A DNA stretch of 64,000 nt from Talpa occidentalis (Eukaryota; Chordata; Mammalia; Eulipotyphla; Talpidae): NCBI RefSeq assembly GCF_014898055.3, contig NW_023600993.1, positions 19,868,850-19,932,849 on the forward strand. Direction: 5' to 3'. The position numbers and the translations under genes were made by a program. Below the pieces are notes generated by a model. It ran no database searches. It was not told where the DNA came from and was given only the letters and a program-made list of their open reading frames with translations. Of the stretch, positions 12,200 through 23,373 are shown piece after piece (positions within the stretch are counted from its first letter, which is position 1; every line of letters begins with the position of its first letter).

Positions 12200-13575
12200 G
12201 CTTTGAAGTCTTCATCCTTAGCTACCCTCATGATATCCTGAAGCCCACCTATGCTCATTGTCAGGTTTGGCTCCCTGCTTCCTAACTCAATGCTAATTTT
12301 AAGTCTTGCATCACCTCACCAGTTCACTGAAATGTGTGCCTATTTACTGCCAGCCTTTAATTGCCTCAGACATTAAAATAACTATCAAAATGCCAAGCCT
12401 GGCAGACATAGCCCATTGTCTATAAATGACATTTTCACCAGTTACTTTAAAGAGCGCAATAGCTATCCTCTGGGCATTGGCTGGCCTATTGTTTTGGAAA
12501 ATATCAACCTCTCTAAATATAGAAATACATCCTGCAGATCATCAATGCTTCTATCTGGAAAAATAATTACAATATTATACTTTTAGATAGCCCTTCAACC
12601 TTACAAACTTGTTGATGTCTCTCATTTCACCCTATCTTCACATTCCTTAAAATTACCTCTTATTTCCATTTTATATAAAGGGAAACCATAATTGCCTGAA
12701 TAATTTATTAAATGTCCAAGTCCCTGCCCCCCCCACCATGTATATTTTTTCATCTCTGTTAATGATGGGGTTGGTCATGGGCCTTGCTCGGACCATTGGA
12801 ATAATATTTAGCATATATGATGCCAGCAAATGTGTCAGGATTGAAGACAGATAACCACAGGATGTACCTAGGTGAAAATCTCTGATAACCTGGCAGGTTG
12901 GAAACAGTCTACAAACTTATGACCCCACATCAGGGCTTATGGGCCTGTTTTTGAGGCATATCTAGATGAACCTTGCAAAATTACTTTTTAAGTTATAAAG
13001 TTTTCTGTTCTGTTATTCCCTCCTAAATGTATTACCCTCTTTTAAAGGCTATATAAAATCACTGAAATGCACAGAAGGTGGGTTTATATTCTATGGGCCC
13101 CCATAGATATGATAGAAGTTTGTCTTTTTTCTTGCTAATCTCTCTGGTGTCAATTTAATTTTCCAGCCTATGGATTTATGAGGGTAAAGAGAGATTTGCT
13201 TTCTACCCTACAAAGGCATGAAGTCAAGTTTGTGGATGTTGGACATGTCTTCTTGTACCTCTTCCATTGTCAGGCAAAAAACTCTACCATTGATTTTAGT
13301 CATAATACATTGTTGTAGAAATAGCCTATTTACACAGAACAGATGAGTTTCACACCCAGATCTGTCACAATCTGAGTGTCTTTTAGGAATTATTCTTTCG
13401 CTGCTCTTTAGAGAAACCCCCTCCACAGCCCTATGCCCAGCAGAATGATTTTGTGAGGCCAAGAAAAGATAATTTTCTCTTCTGCTTTTGTATGTCCTTC
13501 AGGAGTCAACATGACTTAGGGAGTCTTTTCCCTCACCTTGCTAATGACAGATTTAACCATGAACCCAACGTTAGG
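12200..13575. other. Unassigned sequence
   Basis: Unique-looking sequence with a short C8 run at about 12729. An 84-codon minus-strand open frame (13208-13462) has no recognisable domain and no splice context that I could support. Confidence 0.4.
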
Positions 13576-13579
13576 AAAG

Positions 13580-14025
13580 GAATAAACATTGTGATTAAGA
13601 GCACAAACTTTAAAAACAGATTTAGGTTTCAATTTTGATGCAGCATTACTTATATAGAATTGAATACATTATTTAAAATTTCAAAAAAATTTCATTTCCT
13701 AAAGTATAAAAGTGGTGCCGTCTGATGGACTGCAGTGGATTGTCATAACGATGGATGAGCCGATATAAAAATAAGCTCTGACAGTCATATTTAAAGCATG
13801 GTTCTAAATTAGCCTGTTCAGGCTGATATGTTTGATCTTTTACTTGACGTTTGAACTTGGGAATATTCATAAGCTTTTTATTCATCAGTTTACTTTTATA
13901 TAGAATGGGGATAAAAATTGCACTTATCTCAATAGTTATAGACTAAACATGATAATAAAGAGTCTAATACTTAGAATGTACTCAATCCCATTTTTTTCTT
14001 AGTAAGTGCTGAATAAATACTAGTC
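13580..14025 (+). mobile_element. Broken MIR, sense
   Basis: Two separated pieces match MIR in order. GTGATTAAGAGCACAAACTT at 13591 matches the tRNA-related head. GGGGATAAAAATTGCACTTATCTC to CTTAGTAAGTGCTGAATAAATAC (13907-14021) matches the tail. The intervening ~230 bases may be an insertion or very diverged MIR sequence. Confidence 0.55.
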
Positions 14026-14506
14026 AAAAAATTTTCATTGTGATTATTCCATATTACAATAGTACAGGGAATTGGAAAATCCTACATTTCTTTGTATGGA
14101 GATTCTCTTGGGTATAAATTCACTGTTGAACATGAAAAGGAGATTTCCAAAAGACAAGTTTATAAAGGCACAGACTCTCAAAACTAGAAGGTTGTTTTAT
14201 AGACTATTACATTGGCCCCTCTCCTCCCAGCTCCATTTTCCAAAGGAAAAGTATGTATGTTAGGGAGAGGATGTAGGTATGGTTATACAGAGACGTTCAA
14301 AGTCCACTCAGCTAACACAAAAGCATATGGAATGAGGCAACAGTGTGCTGTAGCTACTGGAGCAAAAAATGAAAATTAACCCTTGCTTTAAGAAATACAA
14401 TTTACAGTTGTTAAAGAGTAATCCTAAGAGTTCCCATCACAAAGATAAATTGTTCTTTCTTTTCTTTTTACTGTATCTATATGAGATGATGGATACTAGC
14501 TGTACC

Positions 14507-15074
14507 TGTTACAGGGCAGGAAGAGGGGCACCCCAGACCCCGCAAACCTGCCTGCTCTAAATAGGTTCTGCCACCCGCCCCATCAACACAAAACATATGA
14601 GACTTTAATGGGAAGGAACTTTAATACAGTTAGGAAACAATACAGGAAAGGCAAAGAATATAATTTCTAAATCAAGCACCCAAAGTTACCCATCCCCTCA
14701 TGGGTAAAAGTCCATCCAAATGGAATTGGCCCAGAGCAAGGCCCCAAAGCCTGCCACAAGTCTAAAGCACCTTTCAGTGGGGACCCACAGAAAGGATCAG
14801 AAACAATCAGACAAGTCTGTTAGGAAACCGCCATTGTCACCTCCCCACGGGTCTCACCCACATCTGTGTCACCACGACCAAAAGGCAAGCGCAGTTTCTT
14901 CACACGTCTCTTGGCTCCATGTGCCTCCTCCAGGTCTCCTTCTGGCTCCATCCTGCTTCCTTCCTTCCTCAGTCTCCTCTGCTGCTTCTTCTCTCTCTGC
15001 TCAGTTCCAACCTCCTTTTTGGGTGGGGCAGGAAACCTGGAACCTCCCCCTTTCCTGGGGACCACCCTGTTACA
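14507..15074 (-). repeat. 3' LTR of the family A element
   Basis: 568 bp. On the minus strand it opens TGTAACAGGGTGG and closes CCTGCCCTGTAACA, i.e. TG...CA with a longer inverted terminal match. ATTAAA words near 14605-14635 on the minus strand are candidate polyadenylation signals. Compared with the other copies it lacks a ~30-bp AAATCAAAATCAAGAC segment. The long plus-strand open frame over 14720-15088 is antisense to the LTR and I regard it as a by-product. Confidence 0.88.
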
Positions 15075-15090
15075 ATCCCCTCTTTTAATT
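15075..15090 (-). other. Polypurine tract next to the 3' LTR
   Basis: On the minus strand the bases immediately before the LTR read AAAATTAAAAGAGGGGAT. The AAAAGAGGGGA purine run abutting TG is the expected primer for plus-strand DNA synthesis in LTR retroelements. Confidence 0.75.
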
Positions 15091-15308
15091 TTTATTCCAC
15101 CATATCTATGGTGCCACAGATCTCAGGGTGTGGTCTTAGGAGACAGTCTTTTTTCAGGGTTACAATGTGTGTAAGAGAAGCAACAATTAGTCAGCGCCAT
15201 TGTCCATGAATACACAGTATGACAGTTCTCCATTACCGGAAAATAGTCCATTATCCAAGCCAAGAGGAAAAAAAAAAACATCTGGAGGCATTAGCTAAAC
15301 AAGACAGC

Positions 15309-15352
15309 ATATATATATATATATATATATGTAAATATATATATATATATAT
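15309..15352. repeat. (AT)n microsatellite
   Basis: Two runs of alternating AT separated by GTAA. It lies inside the internal region of the ERV-like element. Confidence 0.95.
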
Positions 15353-16780
15353 CAAAATCACAGGAAAAAAATCTTAAAATTGGTTAAATGTATGTAAAAA
15401 AAATTCTCTCAACCTTGATCCCAAATTGTTTCAACAGCATAGCAAAAGTTTGCAAACTGAATCTACTTTTAAACCGTATTACCTATTTTTGCATAAAATC
15501 ATATGGCAGAATAACTAACCAGCAATTTTAGCTGGCTTTGTTGGAATACTCCATATAGGATCAGAACAAATTCTTGGCATCCGGTCCACGTAGGCTCCAA
15601 GAACAAAGTTGGTCTCACCAGACTCCACCTGGGCTTCCTCTTCTCGAGGGTACCAGGGCTTTTTCTTTTTCTGGGTTGTCCAGTCCTGCCAATGGAGGCA
15701 AACTTCCTCACCCTCTTTGGAGGTCTCTGGAACCCTACAAACAAAGCAGAAGGTTCTCTTCTTGGTTCAGCTCTATTTCAACTTCCTGGAAGAACTCCAC
15801 TCAAAGCCACACAATGAAACTCATCTCCAATTGTTTTTGTTTTAAGCAGACAAAATCCCGATGGAAGTTATGCAAAAATAGACACTGACATGAGTAGTAA
15901 AAATTACTACCATTATTTTCATGCTGTGTTGGTATCACGGGGAGAGAAAATACAAACACAAGTTAGCTCTGCTGAAAAAAAAAAAAATAATAATTTAACA
16001 TTGCTGCAGTTTCTGGTCAGTCAAAACAAGAAAAACTTTGTTGAATCAGAACAAAATGCAACAAAATTGCCAGTATTATGTCAAAACTTAGTAAAAGTCA
16101 GGTGTACCCCCAACAGTCTATTCAGTCCTTTGTAGTAAAAATTTTTTAACCCATCAAAAGTTCCATCAATAGGAATTTGTTAGGGCCTCTCCCCCCTATT
16201 TTTTAGAAACAATTTCTGTAGATATCAAACAATTGAAGTATACAATATTATAAGGTGACAATCACCACTGACAATTTGCATATATATCAGGCACTGAGGT
16301 TTTATACATGTTTTAGAAAACCAATGTTAACATTTCTGTACATGTCAAAGTTTTACCATTTTCCCAAGTGACAATGCTTCCCTTGTAGTTTTCCTCTACT
16401 AGGTAAACCAAATAGGACAAATTCATCTAATGCCTTTCCCAGGAGGAAAGGGAGAAACTGTGGAGTGTCTCAGGAGCTCTACTGAGGTTCCACAAAATTT
16501 CCTTAGATCAACCAAATGACAAACTACCAAATTTTTTACTTGAATTTAGATTTCTGGGAAGCTTTGCCATAAACACCAGAAAACAACAGCAACAACAATA
16601 TTCAATCTCTATGAAGGCACCGGCTTAGTTCAGTAGTACAATGTTAACAATCAAACCATAACCTTCAGGTTTTTTCTCATAACTGCAGACTTTTTTTATT
16701 ACATGTCTATAGGCACCATGAATACCAATTTTTAAGCCTCTTGAGGCCAAGACAGACATAAGGACAGAAATACACACTGT

Positions 16781-16858
16781 TGGGGGGAAAAGGATGTCCT
16801 AAAGCTAATTCCATACAGGCTTTGTGGACTCCACCCCCTACTCCAGACCACCCCACTC
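16781..16858 (+). mobile_element. Start of a family B LTR nested in the family A element
   Basis: The text TGTTGGGGGGAAAAGGATGTCC, then AGGCTTTGTGGACTCCACCCC and CTCCAGACC, matches the reverse complement of the right end of the LTR at 27160-27626. After about 78 bases the similarity is lost, so either a truncated LTR or a strongly diverged one is present. Its orientation is opposite to the host element. Confidence 0.55.
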
Positions 16859-18029
16859 CAACAATACAACATATAGACAAAGACAGCTTTTTAGTTATGC
16901 TGCGTGGAATATATCTTATGTAAATGCAGTTTTACTCCATAGACTCAGAAAAAGATGTCAAAGTCCAAAGAAAATGTGGAGTATAGCTGGCAGAAATCAG
17001 TTTCCAAACCTAAGACTTTGAAAACTTTCTATTAAAAGGAGTCATCTCCTGACTTCTGTTAGCCACTCTGGGACAGAAGCTGCAAGAGCAAATTCAACAT
17101 CAAAGCACAGATTACACCTCCGCCACACTAGGGAGGGACAACAACACAGGTATGAAAACCTGGTACAGTTACATCACACACCATAAAGAGTGCTTTCCAC
17201 AACAGACCTTCCTCAGTAGGAAGCAGAAACTTAGAACCTTGTCTTATACCAGCAATTAAATCCAGAATTCAAATGGCAAACACGCCCAAAACAAATTGTA
17301 GACAAAATTGGAGGCAATTTTGTACAATTGTACAATTGTAGACAATTGTAGACAAAATTCACAGCAGCAAATCCTTTCAGACTCAGACAAAATCTTTTTA
17401 ATTTTTTTGATCCAGACTTTGCAAAAATTCAAGTTATCTCCAAGAATCCAGTGTCAAGGCTATCAGCAATTACCAGTTACCACTTAAGGCTACTTTTTCC
17501 TTAACACCCAGGCATACATTTGCTAATTTAAACACCACCGCTCCACAATTGGCTTGCAAAACCCCTCAGGCAGAGGTCAGGAAGTAGTCAAAGACAAAGC
17601 AACATATCACTGAAGAATTATCACTGCCTTTAAAAATGCTAATGAGAAAGCAGAGATCACAAAAAGAAAAAAGGTCCAAAGTCCTAGCAACAAGAACCTC
17701 TAAGTTTTACAAGAGCCTGCCAAGTGGCCTCAGACGCCATCTTTGATCTGGTCACATGGTCCAACCTACTCTCTAATCTTTTGAGTAAAACTGTTGCACA
17801 GAACAATTTCCACAAAATCAAATTTCTTAGCAAATCACTACAAACAAATTACACACAGACACACAGAGTCTTCACAAAGCCCTAGCCAGTTTTTGAACAG
17901 CAAATCTACATACGAAACAAACACACTAGAGAAAACCAAAAATCACATTTGTGCTTATAGTAGCCAGTGCCATAGGGAAGCCCAATTTCCCCATGGGGCT
18001 GACTAACAACTGATGGCTCTGTCCTAAAT

Positions 18030-18039
18030 CACGTTGGGC
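18030..18039 (-). other. Lysine-tRNA-like primer-binding site
   Basis: On the minus strand, eight bases after the 5' LTR, the sequence contains TTGCCCAACGTG. The core GCCCAACGTG is the core of the Lys1,2 tRNA primer site used by betaretrovirus-like elements. The leading TGG is mutated (TAT) and the 3' side is diverged. Confidence 0.6.
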
Positions 18040-18047
18040 AATAAATC

Positions 18048-18619
18048 CGTTACAGAGCAGGGAGAGGGGCACCCCAGACCCCACAAACCTGCCTAGTCTA
18101 AATGGGTTCTGCCACCCGCCACATCAACACAAAACATATGAGACTTTAATGGGAAGGAACTTTAGTACGGTTAGGAAACAATACAAGAAAGGCAAAGAAT
18201 ATAGTTTCTAAATCAAGCGCCCAAAGTTACTGTCCCATCGTGGGTAAAAGTCCATTCAAACGGGACTGGCCCAGAGCAAGGCCCCAAAGCCTGCCATAAG
18301 TCTAAAGCACCTTTCAGTGGGGACCCACAGAAAAGGAACAGAAACAACCAGACAAGTCAGGAAGGAAAAGAGCGAAATCAAAATCAAGACAAAAACTGCC
18401 ATTGTCACCTCCCCACAGGTCTCACCCACATCTGTGTCACCCAGTCCATGACCAAAAGGCAAGCGCAATTTCTTCACATGTCTCTTGGCTCCATGTGCCT
18501 CCTTCAGGTCTCCTTCTGGCTCCCATCCTGCTTCCTTCCTTCTTCAGTCTCCTCTGCAGCTTCTCTCTCTGCTCAGCTCCACCCTCCTTTTGGGTAGGGC
18601 AGGAAACCACCCTGTTACT
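18048..18619 (-). repeat. 5' LTR of the family A element
   Basis: 572 bp. It pairs with the LTR at 14507. It contains the AAATCAAAATCAAGAC segment missing from its partner, but has lost a ~26-bp CTGGAACCTCCCCCTTTCC segment near its right end. The terminal CA has mutated to CG at the internal edge. Confidence 0.87.
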
Positions 18620-18623
18620 TACC

Positions 18624-19779
18624 TACTATGTCAATACTCTGTGTATTGACATTGAAATGATCCTGACAGATGGAGAGGTGGGGGTGGTTGAGATATAGCA
18701 ATTTAAGTTCTCAATTAAAAAGCAACAACTTATTTATGAGGGCACTGTAGACATTCAAAAAGCAAGGAGAAATAAAAATTTGGTTTGCCAAGGGGTCAAA
18801 GTTATATTAGCAGATAGTCCTAATAACGTTCCTCTGAAAATGACATAAATATTGGCACCAAATTTTAGGCAATTTGAGATGTTACAAACTCCACACCCAT
18901 CATCCTGAAGTCTCCAGGTTTTGGTGAGAGTTGCAGGGAGCTCTCTGAGACATGGACTTCCCCGTTCTGGAGAGGAACAACTCCAACTCCCAGGAGCTCC
19001 CTAGGGCTGGCCTGCATGGCCAGTGTCCTGGGCTTTGGCATCAGACTTATTATCCTCCCTTTCTCTGGTGCCAACTGATTTATTAACTTATAATATTGCA
19101 ATGTGGACAGCCCCCTAATAAATTCATTTTGTGGTTACATGCATTTGACTGGAATCTTAAAGGAAGCCTCCCTGCTTTGTGAAAATAAGTACTCTAGAGA
19201 GCCCCAAGTCGATAAAGTAGGTAATCATTTCACTCTATGTAAAGCAAGCCATCATGCTGGTGCTTTATACTTATACAGTGATGTAAATCATTTATTTCTC
19301 AATAAAAATTGGAAAAATTCTAAACACATATTGGAAAAACAAGGATAGGTGCCAAGCTACCGTCAGATGTGGGGCACAGTTTGAGACCTCTCCTCTGGTG
19401 GTAGGGGACGGTCCTTACTTTGGTGAGGAGGGTAGTGAGATGTCTTCATGCCTGCCAATGTTCTGAGAAGTCAGACATCCTCAAGCAGGGGCTGATGTCT
19501 GCTCCTCTGAAGGAGGTTTTGAGTCAGTACAAGGGTGAGCCTTGAATGTGTATTTCCCCATGTGCAGGAGCATCCTGCACAAACTGGGCTGGTTGTGTAC
19601 CCCACAATCCAAAGGGACCTGTCACATCATCCTCTGTGGGAGCGGCACCTCCTAGTGTTGTGTTAAGTGGAACATTCTGCAAAGGCCAGTAAGTGGGGAG
19701 TTGCTCAATGGACAACTTTGGGAAAGAAATCCACAGTGTATGTTTACTATTCCCCATACACCCCTCATTCTCAGAAAGA
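18624..19779. other. Unassigned sequence
   Basis: Right of the ERV-like element no repeat family or gene is recognised. Open frames of 77-81 codons on both strands overlap one another and carry no motif. Confidence 0.4.
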
Positions 19780-19789
19780 GATGAAAGCA

Positions 19790-20060
19790 GGGTCTCCCCA
19801 GTGGCACAGAGGGTTGAGCGCAGCCCTAAGAAGCTGTCTGCAGCCTCTGCAGCACGGGTTCAATTCCCAGCCACCCAGGGAGATACCGAAATGGTGCAGC
19901 AGACCTCTCCTGTCTCTCCCGCTGCTTCCCTCAGCAGTGTAGTTCAGTCAGTCTGCCTGTTCTGTTCCCTGTTCTGTCTCTGGTAAATCTGCTCACCCTC
20001 CCACGCCTCTGGCCTGTACCCCAGCTCTTGTATAAAAAAAAAAAATCTTTAAAAAAAAAT
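19790..20060 (+). mobile_element. tRNA-derived T+ SINE
   Basis: The head is GGGTCTCCCCAGTGGCACAG and the tail is CTCTTGTATAAAAAAAAAAAATCTTTAAAA. The target duplication is GATGAAAGCA on the left and GATGAAAAGCA on the right. The usual AAATAAATAAAT tail segment has become a pure A run. Confidence 0.93.
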
Positions 20061-20071
20061 GATGAAAAGCA

Positions 20072-20814
20072 TATGCCAAGTAATCATAGAAGTTCAATAT
20101 CAAAAAATGCATTCCTAAGGTTTTATTTTATGCCAAAGGAAAAAATAGATCAGGCTATAAAACATTCCCAGAAAGTAAAAATTATCCCAGAGAAACAGAA
20201 AGTGTGGGGATATGGTCAACAATCTTGGGATCCTCTGCCCTAAGAAATCAAAACAACAAGAAACACGGGGTGGAGGGTAAGATGTAAATTGGGATCGCTC
20301 CATGCCTTTCAGTTCAATCTACTTATCAATACAGTGTAGAAAACCACGTTTCAGGAGCAAGGGTCTTGATGACAGCATCAAGAGAACTAGGTAACAGAGA
20401 AATATCCCACAGCCCCCTCAAGGTGGATGTGTATCAAATCACAGAAGGAATTTGCTCTTTTTTCTTTTACTTCTCTTTCCCTTTCTTTCTCTTCTCCTCC
20501 TTCCCTCACTCTTCTCCACTCAGCAGCTGAAGGTCTTCTAGAACTAGAGGCCTTAGCCAAACTCTACTTGGGGGCCAACTTCTAGTGTTTTAAAATGAAT
20601 TTTTCAATAAATACTAATATTCCTATACAAAACCACCCAAAGGTCAGCAAAACACTGACAAGAAAAATTTGCTTTGAAATGTGCCAGAATATCAGGATAT
20701 TATTCATCAAGGAAGTTGCTACAGCTGGTGCAAATCCCAAAAGATGTTGTGTGGAAGGTTTTCAGAAAAAAACAAGGTTCCTCTCACCCTTTCGAGTTCA
20801 ATGGAAGGGTCTTT
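20072..20814. other. Unassigned sequence with a CT-rich tract
   Basis: Positions 20455-20520 are almost pure pyrimidine (CTTTTTTCTTTTACTTCTCT and similar). The rest is unassigned. Confidence 0.45.
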
Positions 20815-21120
20815 AGGAAGAAAAAGTAGAATATCAAGTAAGTTCTCTTATAGGTGGAATGTAGGGAAACCAAACAAAGGGTCAGAAAAAAGACAAAACT
20901 TACAAGCTGACCATAGATCTGAGGCATACAGTGGGGGCAGGGGAGGGAGAGGGGTCAAAACAGGGGGAAGAGCACAAGGGATTATTGTGATAACTCTCGG
21001 GGGCTGTGATGGTGGGAGAACAACGGGGATCTCCACCTGAGGGGAAAAATCAAATATTGTACAAAAATGAAATAGATCTAAGAAAATAAATAAATTAAAA
21101 TAAATAAATTTAATTATATA
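20815..21120 (+). mobile_element. L1 3' end, 5'-truncated
   Basis: The segment AAGTTCTCTTATAGGTGGAATG, then a G-rich GTGGGGGCAGGGGAGGGAG stretch, then AATATTGTACAAAAATGAAATAG and an A/T-rich tail follows the layout of an L1 3' UTR with its G-rich tract. The overlapping 119-codon open frame reads through non-coding 3' UTR and is not a gene. Edges are approximate. Confidence 0.55.
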
Positions 21121-21149
21121 TATTTAATTATATATTCTAAATTTAATTT

Positions 21150-21168
21150 ATACACACACACACACATA
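21150..21168. repeat. Short (CA)n tract
   Basis: ACACACACACACACACATA directly follows the AT-rich tail region of the L1 fragment. Confidence 0.8.
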
Positions 21169-21461
21169 AAAGAAGGGCCCTTCACGAAGGCCCTGAAACA
21201 AATGAACTCACATTGTCTCCAAAGAAAGAAAAAACCAAGTGCAGATGAAGTTACCAAGCTTCAAGTTTTCTATGGAAAACTTTCCATAGAATCATCAGAG
21301 ATGCTATTCCATGTAGTCCTGAGGGAAAGCAAGTCAAGAAGGGACTCTGGTGTCTTTTGGATAGCAGTGTGATTGAGAACAATGCCCATGGCTTCAAGAA
21401 AAGAGTGTGGACCCAATCTTAATGCCAGCTCTGCTAGCTATGAGTTGTCCAATAGGGTAGC

Positions 21462-21547
21462 TCTTAGCTACTTGATTATTTATTTAAGTAGCCCTTAGCT
21501 ACTTACTTAAGTAGCTTTACTTAAGTAGCCCTTAGCTACTTAATTAT
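21462..21547. repeat. 37-bp-period imperfect tandem repeat with palindromic core
   Basis: TTAAGTAGCCCTTAGCTACT occurs identically at 21484-21503 and 21521-21540. A related CTTAGCTACTTGATTATTT precedes it at 21463. Units overlap their own reverse complement (AGCTACTTACTTAAGTAGCT), so the region can fold back on itself. Confidence 0.85.
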
Positions 21548-21769
21548 TTCATTAAATTCAATGAAAATTCATTTTCTCTGTAGTACTAGTCAAAGTGAAA
21601 CCACCACATGTGGCTGCTGCTACCATATTGACCACACAAATTATGAACCATTTCCATCTTTTGAATGATTTCTCTGTTTTTTTTTTTTTTTTACTCAAAA
21701 ATTCTGAATCCGTGCCTGCATACCATCTGTGTAAAATATGATTATAAGGAGGGTCCTGGCCTTATAGAA

Positions 21770-22280
21770 CAGTAGCCCTTGTACGCTACACATGATTATG
21801 AGGGTGACATTTGTAACAGAATGGGGAGTTCTTGGCTGGGACCAGCATACACCCACCAACCAGATGCAAGATGGAGCACAACCGGGAAGCCTACTAAAGA
21901 GGAACGAGAGAATAAGCTAGATGGCCAGATGGCACGCCTAGGTTCATTCCCAACCTCCCACTTGGACAAACCTCAGAAAGAGGACCCAGTCCTCAGGAAA
22001 CAAGGGCTTTTATTGTATACCTGCCTGTAACCAACACATGATAATTCACAATCTAGAACCTGGCTTATGCCGTAAGAACTAAATCCTAAATGAATCTTCC
22101 TCCGGAGAAGCTAGAATCATGGTTTCGCCTTCTCGGCCAGCCCTTGGAAAAATACAGCCCAGTGCTACCCCGCTAAGTCTCACAGAACCAATGAAGATGC
22201 CCCTGGTCACTTTGCTTCTATTATTTGTCCACTTAGCTGCTGTCTTTCCTTGGACACAGTTAAATTTTAGTTACTGTTGG
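21770..22280 (-). mobile_element. Possible LTR or other retroelement fragment
   Basis: The text TGTAACAGAATGGGG at 21811 resembles the opening of an antisense LTR. GGGCTTTTATTGTATACC (about 22003-22020) contains an AATAAA on the minus strand. The composition is similar to the LTRs at 27 and 62 kb. I found no target duplication, so this is a tentative call. Confidence 0.35.
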
Positions 22281-22529
22281 TTTTTAATTTTTGAGTGAAA
22301 TAGGGCTCCGAGAATGGAAAGGGGGCACCATTGGAAGGATATAATCACCGTACATATTTTTCTCATGGAGTGAAACTAAAGCCTCAGCTGAATCGCTTTC
22401 AATTCAGGCTTTGGGGGCTGGAGAGCAGGGCCAGTGGAAAATCCACTGCAGCTCCCTTTCAGCCCACAGTTTACATTCTTTACTCAACCTGTGTCAGCCC
22501 TTGGGCGGATAAAATAAAACTGATCACAA

Positions 22530-22760
22530 ACTTATCTAGTACTAATTATGCACTTGGCATGCTTCAAGATAGCTTTAGATACACTCGTTCCTTAAACCTC
22601 ACAGTGAACTCACAAAGTGGTTAGTGTTAGGATCGCCATTTGACAGTTAGGATCGCCATTTGACAGTGTGAAATGGAGGCACAAAGAGTTTCAATGATTT
22701 ACACAAGGTCACACAACTGGGAGCTGATAGACATGGATTCTGCATTCAGGAACTCTATTA
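22530..22760 (-). mobile_element. MIR relic, antisense, with internal 20-bp duplication
   Basis: CTTAAACCTCACAGTGAACTC, CACAAAGAGTTTC and ACAAGGTCACACAACTGGGAG follow the antisense MIR order. Within it GTTAGGATCGCCATTTGACA is repeated exactly in tandem at 22626-22645 and 22646-22665. Confidence 0.75.
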
Positions 22761-23104
22761 GCATGTTCAACCGCAATGCTATACAATCTTTTTAGATCAA
22801 ATAGAACTCTAACTGAAAGCCAGCTTGTAAATGGCAGAACTTTTATTATAAAGGGGCAGCTCCAAGCTTAACACATTAGTAAAGCAGACCGTGCTAGGGA
22901 GGGAAGAGCTTAGTTGATCCTGTTGGAACCAAATAGTGACCACTGCAGTCAAACGAATCACAACCCTAATCATAACCTTACAACAGAAACTCTAATCATC
23001 TTAAATTTCTCCTTTTGTTTCCTTATTCTGAGAGGACAACCAACAGTGAAGTATCCAGAAGGAAAGACATAATGAGAATAGAGACATTAAAAAACAGACA
23101 TACA

Positions 23105-23373
23105 GGGCCTCCCCAGTGGTGCAGTGGGTTGAGCACTGTGCTGTGAAGCTGTCCGCAGCCTCTGCAGAGTGGGTTAGATTCCCTGCCGGCCAGGGAGAAA
23201 CCCCCATGGCGCCACAGACCTCTCTTGCCTCGCCCACTGATCTCCTCAGCAGTGTCTTCGGTCTGTCTGCCTGGTCTGCTTCCCGCTCTGTCTCTGGTGA
23301 ATCCTTTCACCCTCCCATGCTTCTGACCTGTACCCCAGTTCTTGTATAAATAAATAAATCTTAAAAAAATTTT
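23105..23373 (+). mobile_element. tRNA-derived T+ SINE
   Basis: The head is GGGCCTCCCCAGTGGTGCAG and the tail is TATAAATAAATAAATCTTAAAA. The target duplication is AAAAACAGACATA on the left and AAAAAGAGACATA on the right. It forms an inverted pair with the SINE at 23701-23973. Confidence 0.93.

Larger units (their letters stand above)
15091..18029 (-). mobile_element. Internal region of the family A element, non-coding
   Basis: No retroviral domain could be read on the minus strand. It contains an (AT)n tract at 15309-15352, a short nested repeat of ACAATTGTA/GACAAAATT words at about 17300-17360, and, at 16781, the start of a second LTR family in the opposite orientation. Small plus-strand open frames (up to 104 codons) have no recognisable motif. 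Confidence 0.6.
14507..18619 (-). mobile_element. Endogenous-retrovirus-like element with paired LTRs (family A)
   Basis: Two related ~570-bp LTRs in the same orientation bracket about 3.0 kb. The outer flanks carry the same four bases TACC (14503-14506 and 18620-18623), as expected for a proviral insertion. Next to the left LTR lies a purine tract on the minus strand. Next to the right LTR lies a sequence like the primer-binding site for lysine tRNA. So the element reads right to left: 5' LTR, primer site, internal region, purine tract, 3' LTR. No gag, pol or env could be recognised, and minus-strand open frames inside do not exceed 81 codons. It is either a non-autonomous element or a heavily decayed provirus. 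The two LTRs differ by scattered substitutions and two indels of about 25-30 bp, so the insertion is not recent. Confidence 0.85.

Noticed and set aside
14720..15209. Overlapping plus-strand frames of 96-122 codons
   Set aside because: They are antisense to a pyrimidine-rich LTR, overlap in all three frames and are not conserved between LTR copies.
15091..18029. Coding retroviral genes inside the family A element
   Set aside because: No minus-strand frame exceeds 81 codons and none shows a recognisable retroviral motif.
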